A stretch of 64,000 bases of DNA from NCBI RefSeq assembly GCF_016862575.1, contig NZ_BONF01000052.1, positions 1 to 64,000 of the forward strand, in the 5' to 3' direction. Within the stretch, counting starts at the first letter, position 1, and each line of letters begins with the position of its first letter. This stretch comes from Catellatospora bangladeshensis. Lineage in GTDB: Bacteria; Actinomycetota; Actinomycetes; Mycobacteriales; Micromonosporaceae. Below, one piece after another: positions 56,471-64,000 of this stretch. The translations under genes and the position numbers were made by a program. Below the pieces are notes generated by a model. That model saw only the letters and a program-made list of their open reading frames with translations, did not search any database and was not told where the DNA came from.

Positions 56471-56483
56471 CGGGGGAGCGGCC

Positions 56484-57824
56484 GTGACGGCCGTGCGGGA
56501 GCGCGCCGCGGCGAGCGGATACCGCAGGATCGCGGCGCTGGCCCTGCCCGCGCTGGTCGTGCTGGCCGCCGAGCCGCTGTACGTGCTCGTCGACACCGCC
56601 GTGGTGGGACACCTGGGCCGGGTGCCGCTGGCGGCGCTGGGCCTGGCCGGGACGGTGCTGGGGCTGGCCGTATGGCTCGGCAACGTGCTCGCGTACGGCA
56701 CCACGGGCCGCGCGGCGCGGCGCTTCGGCGCGGGTGACCGGGCGGGGGCGGTCGGCGAGGGGGTGCAGGCGTCCTGGCTGGCGGGCCTGGCCGGGCTGGC
56801 GCTGGTGCTGGCGGCGCAGCTGTTCGCCGGGCCGCTGGCGAGGGCGCTGTCCGGCAACGGGCCGGAGTCGGCGGCGGTGGCCGCGCAGGCCGAGCTGTGG
56901 CTGCGGGTGGCCTGCCTCGGCGCGCCGTTCATCCTGCTCGCGATGGCGGGCAACGGGTGGATGCGGGGCGTGCAGGACACCCGCCGCCCGCTCTACTACG
57001 TGCTCGGCGCCAACCTCGCCTCGGCCGTGCTGTGCCCGCTGCTGGTGTACGGGCTCGGCTGGGGCATGGTCGGCTCCGCCTGGGCGAACGTGGCCGCGCA
57101 GGCCGCGTCCGGCGGCCTGTTCCTGCGCGCGCTGTGGCGTGAGCGGGTGCCGCTGAGCCCGGACTGGGCCGTGCTGCGCCGCCAGCTCTCCGTCAACGGG
57201 GCGCTGCTGGTGCGGGGTGCGGCGTTCCAGGCGTGCTTCCTGTCCGCGGCGGCGGTGGCGGCCCGGTTCGGCGCGGCGGCGCTGGCCGCGCACCAGATCG
57301 CGCTGCAGCTGTGGTTCTTCAGCGCGCTGGTGCTCGACTCGGTGGCCATCGCGGCGCAGTCGCTGGTCGGCGCGGAGCTGGGCGCGGGCGACCCGGCCGC
57401 GGCGAAGGCGACCGCGCGGCGGATCACCTGGCTCGGCGGCTGGTGCGGGGTGGCCTTCGCGGTGGTGCTGGGCGCGAGCGTCACGGTGCTGCCCGCGCTG
57501 TTCGTCGACGATCCCGCGGTATGGGAGCAGGCGGCGCTGATCTGGCCGTGGTTCGCCGTGCTGCTGCCGATGGGCGGGATCGTGTTCGCGCTCGACGGGG
57601 TGCTCATCGGCGCGGGCGACGTGGCGTACCTGCGCAATCTGACCATCGTCGCGGCCGTGGTGGGCTTCCTGCCGGCGACCTGGCTCGCGTACGCCCTCGA
57701 CCTGGGCCTGACCGGGGTGTGGGCGGGGCTGACCCTGTTCATCGTGGTCCGGCTGGTGGCGCTGCTGCTGCGGATGCGGACCGGCGGCTGGGCCGTGCCC
57801 AGCCCGGCGCCCCGGCCCGCCTAG
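56484..57824 (+). CDS. MATE family multidrug/metabolite exporter (DinF type)
   Basis: The 446-residue protein has about twelve hydrophobic helices and MATE features: LALPALVVLAAEPLYVLVDT, AVVGHLGRVPLAALGLAGTV, GTTGRAARRFGAGDRAGA in the first half and ALAAHQIALQLWFFSALVLD with AAQSLVGAELGAGD in the second. MATE proteins export drugs or metabolites with Na+ or H+. The GTG follows GGGGGAGCGGCC. It lies upstream of truB as in other actinobacteria (DinF-like). Substrate unknown. Confidence 0.93.
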   Translation: MTAVRERAAASGYRRIAALALPALVVLAAEPLYVLVDTAVVGHLGRVPLAALGLAGTVLGLAVWLGNVLAYGTTGRAARRFGAGDRAGAVGEGVQASWLAGLAGLALVLAAQLFAGPLARALSGNGPESAAVAAQAELWLRVACLGAPFILLAMAGNGWMRGVQDTRRPLYYVLGANLASAVLCPLLVYGLGWGMVGSAWANVAAQAASGGLFLRALWRERVPLSPDWAVLRRQLSVNGALLVRGAAFQACFLSAAAVAARFGAAALAAHQIALQLWFFSALVLDSVAIAAQSLVGAELGAGDPAAAKATARRITWLGGWCGVAFAVVLGASVTVLPALFVDDPAVWEQAALIWPWFAVLLPMGGIVFALDGVLIGAGDVAYLRNLTIVAAVVGFLPATWLAYALDLGLTGVWAGLTLFIVVRLVALLLRMRTGGWAVPSPAPRPA

Positions 57825-57875
57825 GCTGGACGTCGGCGCGCGCCCGACCCACGGCGCAGCGGGGCGAGGAGAAGC

Positions 57876-58784
57876 GTGAGCAGCAGGAAGAACGACCGCC
57901 CGGTGACCGACGGGCTGATCGTGGTGGACAAGGCCGGCGGCATGACCTCGCACGACGTGGTCGCGCGGGTGCGCCGCATCGCCGGCACCCGCAAGGTCGG
58001 CCACGGCGGCACGCTGGACCCGATGGCGACCGGCGTGCTCGTGCTCGGCGTCGGCCGGGCCACCCGCCTGCTCACCTACGTCGTGGGCACCGACAAGGTC
58101 TACCGGGGCACCATCCGGCTGGGGCAGGCCACGGTCACCGACGACGCCGAGGGCGACGTCACCGCGAGCACGCCCGCGGGCCACGTCACCGACGAGCAGA
58201 TCCGGGCCGGGCTGGCCGCGCTGACCGGCGAGGTCGACCAGGTGCCGTCCGCGGTCAGCGCCATCAAGATCAACGGAGTGCGCTCCTACCACCGGGTCCG
58301 CCAGGGCGAGCAGGTCGAGCTGCCCGCGCGCCGGGTGACGATCTCCCGGATCGACGTGTCGGGGATCACCCGGCAGGACGACGTGGTCGACGTCGAGGTG
58401 GAGGTCGCCTGCTCGTCGGGCACCTACATCCGGGCGATCGCCCGCGACCTGGGCACCGCGCTGGGTGTCGGTGGTCACCTCACCGCGCTCCGGCGCACCG
58501 CCGTGGGCGGGTTCACCCTCGCCGAGGCGTACCCCCTCGAAAAGCTCGCGGACCTCGCCGACCCGGTGGCGCTGCCGCTCGCGCAGGCCCTGGGCCGCGC
58601 CATGCCGATCCGCACCGTCGACGCGGACGCGGCGAAGATCGTGTCCCACGGCGGGCCGCTGCCCGCCGTCGGCCAGGCCGGGCCGTACGGTGTGGTGGGT
58701 CCGGACGGGGCCGCGCTCGCCGTCATGTCCGAGCGCGGCGGCCGGGCCAAGGCGGAGATCGTCCTGGTGGGAGGCGAGCAGTGA
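57876..58784 (+). CDS. truB: tRNA pseudouridine-55 synthase
   Basis: The 302-residue enzyme has DGLIVVDKAGGMTSHDVVAR, the catalytic Asp in VGHGGTLDPMATG (about 42-54, D48), YRGTIRLGQATVTDDAEGD, PSAVSAIKINGVRSYHRVR and CSSGTYIRAIARDLG. The C-terminal part is the TruB_C_2-type domain. It makes psi-55 in the tRNA T arm. GAGGAGAAGC precedes the GTG. The stop overlaps the ribF start. Confidence 0.97.
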   Translation: MSSRKNDRPVTDGLIVVDKAGGMTSHDVVARVRRIAGTRKVGHGGTLDPMATGVLVLGVGRATRLLTYVVGTDKVYRGTIRLGQATVTDDAEGDVTASTPAGHVTDEQIRAGLAALTGEVDQVPSAVSAIKINGVRSYHRVRQGEQVELPARRVTISRIDVSGITRQDDVVDVEVEVACSSGTYIRAIARDLGTALGVGGHLTALRRTAVGGFTLAEAYPLEKLADLADPVALPLAQALGRAMPIRTVDADAAKIVSHGGPLPAVGQAGPYGVVGPDGAALAVMSERGGRAKAEIVLVGGEQ

Positions 58785-59719
58785 TGCAGCGCTGGCGGGG
58801 GTACGACGCGGCGCCCGGCGGGTGGGGCCGGTCCGTGGTGACCATCGGCGTCTTCGACGGTGTGCACACCGGGCACCAGCAGACCATCGGCCACACCGTG
58901 AAGCGCGCCCGGGAGCTGGGCCTGCCCGCCGTCGTGCTGACCTTCGACCCGCACCCGTCCGAGGTGGTGCGGCCCGGCTCGCACCCCGCCGTGCTCACCT
59001 CGCCGCTGCGCAAGGCCGAGCTGATCGAGGGCCTGGGCGTGGACGTGCTGTGCGTGCAGCCGTTCACGCTGGAGTTCTCGAAGCTCGACGCCGACCGGTT
59101 CGTGCACGACGTGCTCGTCGAGCACCTGCACGCGGCGCTGGTCGTGGTCGGGGAGAACTTCCGCTTCGGCCACAAGGCCGCCGGTGACGTGGAGCTGCTC
59201 GCCCGGCTCGGGCGCACGTTCGGGTTCGCCGTGGAGTCCGCGCCGCTGGTCAGCGGGGATGGGACGATCTTCTCGTCGACGTACGTGCGGGCCTGCGTGG
59301 ACGCCGGGGACATCGAGACGGCCGCGGCGGTGCTGGGGCGGCCCCACCGGCTGGAGGGCGTCGTGGTCCGCGGCGACCAGCGCGGGCGCGAGATCGGCTT
59401 CCCGACGGCGAACCTGATGGTGGCCAAGTACGCCGCCGTGCCCGCGGACGGGGTCTACGCGGCCTGGCTGGTGCGCGGCAACGACCGGCTGCCCGCCGCG
59501 GTGTCGATCGGCACCAATCCCACGTTCTCCGGGCAGGAGCGCCGGGTCGAGGCGTACGTGCTCGACTTCACCGGCGACCTGTACGGCGAGCGGCTGGCCC
59601 TGGACTTCGTCAGCCACCTCCGGCCGACGCTCAAGTTCGACGGCATCCCCGCGCTGGTGGAGGCCATCGAGGACGACGTCGCCCGCACGCGCGCGGTCCT
59701 GGGCGTCCCCGCGCGATGA
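58784..59719 (+). CDS. ribF: bifunctional riboflavin kinase/FAD synthetase
   Basis: The 311-residue protein has the nucleotidyltransferase N-terminus (VVTIGVFDGVHTGHQQTIGH, VLTFDPHPSEV, VVVGENFRFGHKAAGD, FSSTYVRACVDAGD) and the C-terminal riboflavin-kinase domain (VVVRGDQRGREIGFPTANLM, ADGVYAAW, SIGTNPTFSG, RLALDFVSHLRPTLKF). It makes FMN and FAD. ATG at 58784 shares its A with the truB stop; a GTG one codon upstream also overlaps and is possible. A family 1 palindrome abuts its stop. Confidence 0.97.
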   Translation: MQRWRGYDAAPGGWGRSVVTIGVFDGVHTGHQQTIGHTVKRARELGLPAVVLTFDPHPSEVVRPGSHPAVLTSPLRKAELIEGLGVDVLCVQPFTLEFSKLDADRFVHDVLVEHLHAALVVVGENFRFGHKAAGDVELLARLGRTFGFAVESAPLVSGDGTIFSSTYVRACVDAGDIETAAAVLGRPHRLEGVVVRGDQRGREIGFPTANLMVAKYAAVPADGVYAAWLVRGNDRLPAAVSIGTNPTFSGQERRVEAYVLDFTGDLYGERLALDFVSHLRPTLKFDGIPALVEAIEDDVARTRAVLGVPAR

Positions 59720-59778
59720 TCGGTGATTCGTGTCAAGATCTGCGGTCTGGCCGCACTTTCTGACACGAACCGGCGATC
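59718..59778. repeat. intergenic palindrome, family 1, copy H
   Basis: GATCGGTGATTCGTGTCA and TGACACGAACCGGCGATC form the arms. The left arm begins inside the ribF stop codon. Confidence 0.85.
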
Positions 59779-59971
59779 TTGCCCCCGGCACGGGCGGCAC
59801 GTCGGGTGGGGTACACGCCGTCGGGAACGGGTGGTTTGCGTATCCCGTGGGGGTGGTATCCCACGTCCTGGTAGCCTTGAGGGGACGCCGGGTCACCGGT
59901 GTCGGCCTCGTATGCCCTGCCCGACGCCGTGGGGATATTGAGGTGGCAAAGAACCCACAGTTAGGGAGAAC

Positions 59972-60241
59972 ATGGCGCTCGACGCTGCAGTCAAGACCCA
60001 GATCATGGCGGACTACGCCACCGTCGAAGGGGACACCGGCTCGCCGGAGGTCCAGGTGGCGGTCCTCACCAAGCGGATCCAGGATCTGACCGAGCACCTC
60101 AAGCTGCACAAGCACGACCACCACAGCCGTCGTGGTCTGCTGCTGCTGGTGGGCCGCCGCAAGCGGCTCCTGGCGTACCTGCAGAAGTCGGACATCGCCC
60201 GCTACCGTGCGCTCATCGAGCGCCTCGGCCTGCGCCGATGA
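59972..60241 (+). CDS. rpsO: 30S ribosomal protein S15
   Basis: The 89-residue protein has the S15 signature [40 protein letters not shown] and [16 protein letters not shown]. It binds 16S rRNA early in assembly. AGGGAGAAC precedes the ATG. The conserved rpsO-pnp order follows with a terminator and palindrome between. Confidence 0.98.
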   Translation: MALDAAVKTQIMADYATVEGDTGSPEVQVAVLTKRIQDLTEHLKLHKHDHHSRRGLLLLVGRRKRLLAYLQKSDIARYRALIERLGLRR

Positions 60242-60246
60242 ACTGA

Positions 60247-60274
60247 CGGGGGAGCGGCACATGTCGCTCCCCCG
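60247..60274 (+). terminator. terminator after rpsO
   Basis: CGGGGGAGCG pairs with CGCTCCCCCG across an eight-base loop six bases after the rpsO stop; ACGTTT follows. Confidence 0.75.
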
Positions 60275-60379
60275 ACGTTTGACCAGAGAAGAAGGCACGC
60301 ACCCGCCGTCGGGGGACATCCGGCGCTGGCGCAGGCAACACACCCAGAGCCGGTATGGGTCGGTCCTCGGTAGTGGTGT

Positions 60380-60395
60380 CCGGAGCATGCTCCGG
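60380..60395 (+). promoter_or_regulatory. 16-base palindrome in the pnp leader
   Basis: CCGGAGCATGCTCCGG is a perfect palindrome about 80 bases upstream of pnp. In other bacteria pnp is autoregulated through a leader hairpin; that role here is inferred. Confidence 0.45.
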
Positions 60396-60472
60396 GCGCT
60401 TCGATCGAAGACCGACTGTCCCACCCGAGTACGGGTCGCTCGCGTGCCGCGACAGAAGGAGCACACAGCTTC

Positions 60473-62800
60473 ATGACCGAGCACAACCTCGGCGAACAGA
60501 CCAGCAAGGCCGTGATCGACAACGGGTCGTTCGGCACCCGTGAGATCACCTTCTCCACCGGACGCCTGGCCCGCCAGGCCGCCGGCTCCGTCATCGCCCA
60601 GCTGGGCGACACCGTGGTCCTCTCCGCGACCACGGCCAGCAAGCAGCCCAAGGACCAGTTCGACTTCTTCCCGCTGACGGTGGACGTCGAGGAGCGGATG
60701 TACGCCGCCGGCCGGATCCCGGGCTCGTTCTTCCGCCGGGAGGGCCGTCCGTCCGAGGACGCGATCCTCACCTGCCGCCTGATCGACCGGCCGCTGCGCC
60801 CGTCGTTCGTCAAGGGCCTGCGCAACGAGGTCCAGGTCGTCGAGACGATCCTGTCGCTCGACCCGGCCCACCCGTACGACGTGGTCGCGATCAACGCGGC
60901 GAGCATGTCGACCAAGCTGTCCGGCCTGCCGTTCAGCGGCCCGATCGGCGCGACCCGCGTCGCGCACATCGACGGCCAGTGGGTGGCCTTCCCCACCCAC
61001 GCCGAGCTGGAGCGCGCCACCTTCGACATGGTGGTCGCGGGCCGCACCCTGGAGGACGGCGACGTCGCCGTCATGATGGTCGAGGCCGAGGCCACCGAGC
61101 ACACCCACAAGCTCGTCGCGGACGGCGCCGTCGCGCCGACCGAGGAGATCGTGGCCGGCGGCCTGGAGGCGGCCAAGGTCGCCATCCGTGAGCTGTGCCG
61201 GGCGCAGAGCGAGCTGGCCGCGGTCGCCGCGAAGCCGGTCACCGAGTTCCCGGTCTTCCTGGACTACCAGGACGACGTGTACGCGGCCGTGAAGGCGGCG
61301 GCGGGCACCGAGGTCGCCGAGGCGCTGAAGATCGTCGGCAAGGCCGACCGCGAAGAGGCGCTCGACCTGGTCAAGGAGAAGGTCGTCGGCGCGGTGACCC
61401 CGCAGTTCGAGGGCCGCGAGAAGGAGGTCCCGGCCGCCTTCCGCTCGCTGACCAAGTACGAGGTGCGCCACCGCGTGCTGCGCGACGGCGTCCGCATCGA
61501 CGGCCGCGGCACCCGCGACATCCGTGACCTGACCGCCGAGGTGCAGGTGCTCCCGCGCGTGCACGGCTCGGCCCTGTTCGAGCGCGGCGAGACCCAGATC
61601 CTGGGCGTCACCACGCTGAACATGCTGCGCATGGAGCAGGCTCTGGACACGCTGTCGCCGGCGAAGACCAAGCGCTACATGCACAACTACAACTTCCCGC
61701 CGTACTCGACCGGTGAGACCGGCCGGGTGGGCTCGCCCAAGCGCCGCGAGATCGGCCACGGCGCGCTGGCGGAGCGGGCGCTGATCCCGGTGCTGCCCTC
61801 GCGCGAGGAGTTCCCGTACGCGATCCGGCAGGTGTCGGAGGCGCTGGGCTCCAACGGCTCGACCTCGATGGGCTCGGTCTGCGCGTCCACGATGTCGCTG
61901 CTGAGCGCCGGTGTGCCGCTGAAGGCGCCGGTCGCCGGCATCGCCATGGGCCTCATCTCCGACGAGGTCGACGGCAAGACCCAGTACGTGACGCTGACCG
62001 ACATCCTCGGTGCCGAGGACGCGTTCGGCGACATGGACTTCAAGGTCGCCGGCACCTCGGAGTACGTCACCGCCCTGCAGCTGGACACCAAGCTCGACGG
62101 CATCCCGTCGGACGTGCTGGCCGCCGCGCTGCAGCAGGCCAACGAGGCGCGCGCGACGATCCTCGGCGTGATGGCCGCGGCCATCGCCGCGCCGGGCGAG
62201 ATGAGCGACTACGCGCCGCGGGTCACCACGGTGAAGATCCCGGTCGACAAGATCGGTATGGTCATCGGCCCGAAGGGCCAGACCATCAACGCGATCCAGG
62301 ACGAGACCGGCGCCGAGATCTCCATCGAGGACGACGGCACGATCTACGTCGGCGCGACCGACGGCCCGTCGGCGCAGGCCGCCGTCGAGCGGATCAACGC
62401 CATCGCGAACCCGACCCTGCCGAAGGTGGGCGACCGCTTCCTGGGCACCGTGGTGAAGACGGCCGCGTTCGGCGCGTTCGTCTCGCTGCTGCCCGGCCGC
62501 GACGGCCTGCTGCACATCTCCAAGGTGGGCGACGGCAAGCGGGTCGAGCGGGTCGAGGACTTCCTCAACGTCGGCGACAAGGTCGAGGTCGTCATCGCCG
62601 ACATCGACGCGCGCGGCAAGGTGTACCTGGACAAGATCGGCCCCGACGGCAACCCGATCGTCTCCGACAAGGCGCCCCGCGAGGGCGGCGAGCGCGGCGG
62701 CGACCGTGCACCGCGCGGTGACCGCGGCGGCGACCGGGGTGGCGACCGTGCCCCGCGCAGCGACGACGGCGAGCGCCGCCGGCGCACCCGCCGCGACTGA
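60473..62800 (+). CDS. pnp: polyribonucleotide nucleotidyltransferase (PNPase)
   Basis: The 775-residue enzyme has two RNase PH domains (the first with [20 protein letters not shown] and [19 protein letters not shown], the second with [18 protein letters not shown] and [19 protein letters not shown]) and the C-terminal KH ([20 protein letters not shown]) and S1 ([20 protein letters not shown]) domains. The last 45 residues are an Arg/Gly/Asp-rich tail ([12 protein letters not shown] type repeats), an actinobacterial feature. It degrades RNA 3'-5' with phosphate and makes tails. AGAAGGAGCACACAGCTTC precedes the ATG. Confidence 0.98.
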   Translation: MTEHNLGEQTSKAVIDNGSFGTREITFSTGRLARQAAGSVIAQLGDTVVLSATTASKQPKDQFDFFPLTVDVEERMYAAGRIPGSFFRREGRPSEDAILTCRLIDRPLRPSFVKGLRNEVQVVETILSLDPAHPYDVVAINAASMSTKLSGLPFSGPIGATRVAHIDGQWVAFPTHAELERATFDMVVAGRTLEDGDVAVMMVEAEATEHTHKLVADGAVAPTEEIVAGGLEAAKVAIRELCRAQSELAAVAAKPVTEFPVFLDYQDDVYAAVKAAAGTEVAEALKIVGKADREEALDLVKEKVVGAVTPQFEGREKEVPAAFRSLTKYEVRHRVLRDGVRIDGRGTRDIRDLTAEVQVLPRVHGSALFERGETQILGVTTLNMLRMEQALDTLSPAKTKRYMHNYNFPPYSTGETGRVGSPKRREIGHGALAERALIPVLPSREEFPYAIRQVSEALGSNGSTSMGSVCASTMSLLSAGVPLKAPVAGIAMGLISDEVDGKTQYVTLTDILGAEDAFGDMDFKVAGTSEYVTALQLDTKLDGIPSDVLAAALQQANEARATILGVMAAAIAAPGEMSDYAPRVTTVKIPVDKIGMVIGPKGQTINAIQDETGAEISIEDDGTIYVGATDGPSAQAAVERINAIANPTLPKVGDRFLGTVVKTAAFGAFVSLLPGRDGLLHISKVGDGKRVERVEDFLNVGDKVEVVIADIDARGKVYLDKIGPDGNPIVSDKAPREGGERGGDRAPRGDRGGDRGGDRAPRSDDGERRRRTRRD

Positions 62801-62833
62801 CGCTCGTCGGTGACCAGCAAGAACAGCTAGCCA

Positions 62834-62871
62834 CACAGCCCGCGGGGAAGATCTCTTCCCCGCGGGCTGTG
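62834..62871 (+). terminator. terminator after pnp
   Basis: CACAGCCCGCGGGGAAG and CTTCCCCGCGGGCTGTG form a perfect 17-base-pair stem with a four-base loop. Confidence 0.85.
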
Positions 62872-62894
62872 CCCGTTACCGCACTTGAGGAACC

Positions 62895-64000
62895 GTGCCG
62901 CCCATGCCTTCTGCACCCGCTACCGGCAGCGAGCCCGCGCCGCGCGACACCCGACCGGCTCCCGCGGGCTCCGCCGAGCAGGCCGCGCCCAGCCCGGCGG
63001 AGCCCGCCGCGAAGACAGGTGCTGCCCCGGCCGGAACGGGACGCGCCGGGAGACGGCCGGTGACCCGGACGGTCGACACCGACCCGCTCGGCGGGACGGT
63101 GCGGCGTACCGTGCTGCCCAACGGGATGCGGATCCTGACCGAGGCCGTGCCCGCGATGCGCAGCGTCACCTTCGGCATCTGGGTCGGCGTCGGCTCCCGC
63201 GACGAGGCGCCGCAGCTCGGCGGTGCCTCGCACTTCCTGGAGCACCTGCTGTTCAAGGGCACCCGCAAGCGCTCCGCGCTGGACATCTCGGCGCAGATCG
63301 AGGCGGTCGGCGGCGAGACCAACGCGTACACCGCCAAGGAGTACACCTGCTACTACGCGCGCGTGCTCGACGAGGACCTGCCGCTGGCCATCGACGTCAT
63401 GTGCGACGCCGTCGCCGACTCGGTGCTGGCCGAGGCCGACGTCGAGACCGAACGCGGGGTGATCCTCGAAGAGATCGCCATGCACGCCGACGAGCCCGGC
63501 GACGAGGTGCACGACCTGCACGCCGAGGTCCTCTACGGCGACCACCCGCTGGGCCGGCTCATCTCCGGCACGGTCGAGACCATCACCCCGATGACCCGCA
63601 AGCAGATCAACAGCTTCTACCGCCGCCGGTACGCCCCGCCGGTGATCGTGGTGGCGGCCGCCGGCAACCTCGACCACAACACCGTGGTCAAGCTGGTCCA
63701 GCAGAGCTTCGCCGGTACGCCGCTGGGCGACGCGCCCGCCGCCTCACCCGAGCCGGCCCGCTCGTCGCACTCCCGGGTCAAGCACCGGCCGGCCGGGGTC
63801 CTGGTCCGCGAGGACGACACCGAGCAGGCCCACCTGGTGCTCGGCGGCCCCGCCCTGCACCGGCACGACGAGCGCCGCTTCGCCCTCGGCGTGCTGAACA
63901 ACGTGCTCGGCGGCGGCATGTCCAGCCGCCTGTTCCAGCAGATCCGCGAGAAGCGCGGCCTGGCGTACTCGGTGTACTCGTACACCTCGCAGTACGCCGA
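62895..64000 (+). CDS. M16 family zinc metallopeptidase (3' end outside window)
   Basis: The frame is open to the right edge. After a Pro/Ala-rich N-terminal extension of about 60 residues, the M16 fold begins (RTVLPNGMRILTEAVPAMRS) with the inverted zinc motif H-x2-E-H at about residues 113-117 in GGASHFLEHLLFKGT, and the downstream Glu of the motif in EEIAMHADEPGDEVHD. MSSRLFQQIREKRGLAYSVY is also typical. Processing-peptidase-like M16 proteins of actinobacteria follow pnp. GTG at 62895 has GAGG four bases upstream and is preferred; ATG at 62904 is possible. Confidence 0.95.
   Translation, partial: MPPMPSAPATGSEPAPRDTRPAPAGSAEQAAPSPAEPAAKTGAAPAGTGRAGRRPVTRTVDTDPLGGTVRRTVLPNGMRILTEAVPAMRSVTFGIWVGVGSRDEAPQLGGASHFLEHLLFKGTRKRSALDISAQIEAVGGETNAYTAKEYTCYYARVLDEDLPLAIDVMCDAVADSVLAEADVETERGVILEEIAMHADEPGDEVHDLHAEVLYGDHPLGRLISGTVETITPMTRKQINSFYRRRYAPPVIVVAAAGNLDHNTVVKLVQQSFAGTPLGDAPAASPEPARSSHSRVKHRPAGVLVREDDTEQAHLVLGGPALHRHDERRFALGVLNNVLGGGMSSRLFQQIREKRGLAYSVYSYTSQYA

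Noticed and set aside
58475-62836. Very long minus-strand open frame of about 1450 codons opposite truB, ribF, rpsO and pnp
   Set aside because: It is a shadow of high-GC genes on the plus strand; the plus-strand products have clear family motifs and this frame has none.

Overview
The window is high-GC actinobacterial DNA with GC-rich third codon positions, many GTG starts and many one- to four-base gene overlaps. The gene order from yraN/comM through rpsB-tsf-pyrH-frr-cdsA-rlmN, dxr-rip-ispG, rimP-nusA-ylxR-infB, rbfA, truB-ribF, rpsO-pnp to an M16 peptidase is the conserved actinomycete core order. The DUF2631/MBL-Rieske pair, the DUF4439 protein next to rimP and the abundance of small intergenic palindromes fit a Micromonosporaceae-type genome; that family assignment is an inference.

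Left edge (1-2461): the end of what looks like an integrated mobile element. It carries a prim-pol/AAA replication protein that runs off the edge and a small gene coupled to it. The element appears to be joined to the 3' end of comM, whose last codons are foreign and whose usual neighbour dprA is not seen.

2462-12300: comM, yraN, a proline-rich membrane protein, then the translation, nucleotide and phospholipid block rpsB, tsf, pyrH, frr, cdsA, rlmN, a 31-residue bridging ORF and a DivIVA-domain protein. 12300-25500 is accessory: DUF2631, an MBL-Rieske protein, a secreted subtilase, a dimethylglycine-dehydrogenase-like enzyme with its TetR regulator, a divergent MMPL transporter, a tandem pair of Tat-exported PhoX-like phosphatases and a GNAT acetyltransferase preceded by a leaderless mini-ORF. 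25600-31000: the MEP isoprenoid genes dxr and ispG with the site-2 protease between them, then a histidine-rich PadR and a DUF4081-GNAT protein.

31900-37550: a Puu-like gamma-glutamylated amine pathway: a divergent FAD oxidase, then a glutamine-synthetase-like ligase, aldehyde dehydrogenase, SDR and class I glutamine amidotransferase. 37600-45600: a flavin-type oxidase cut by an in-frame TGA, map, a VIT1-like transporter, an F420-type nitroreductase flanked by inverted palindromes, a PadR-controlled ABC exporter, and a DUF4439/lipoprotein pair. 45700-64000: rimP, nusA, ylxR, infB, a methyltransferase, DUF503, rbfA, a DHH phosphoesterase, small membrane proteins, a PH-domain protein, a MATE exporter, truB, ribF, rpsO, pnp and the start of an M16 peptidase that runs off the right edge.

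The main structure not explained by genes is a set of intergenic palindromes in at least three sequence families: eight copies of a GATCGCG..TTCGTGTC element, two of a GATCTTGCGCG element and two of an AAGGGCACCTTC element. Each lies between genes, and in two of the families the two copies are in opposite orientation.
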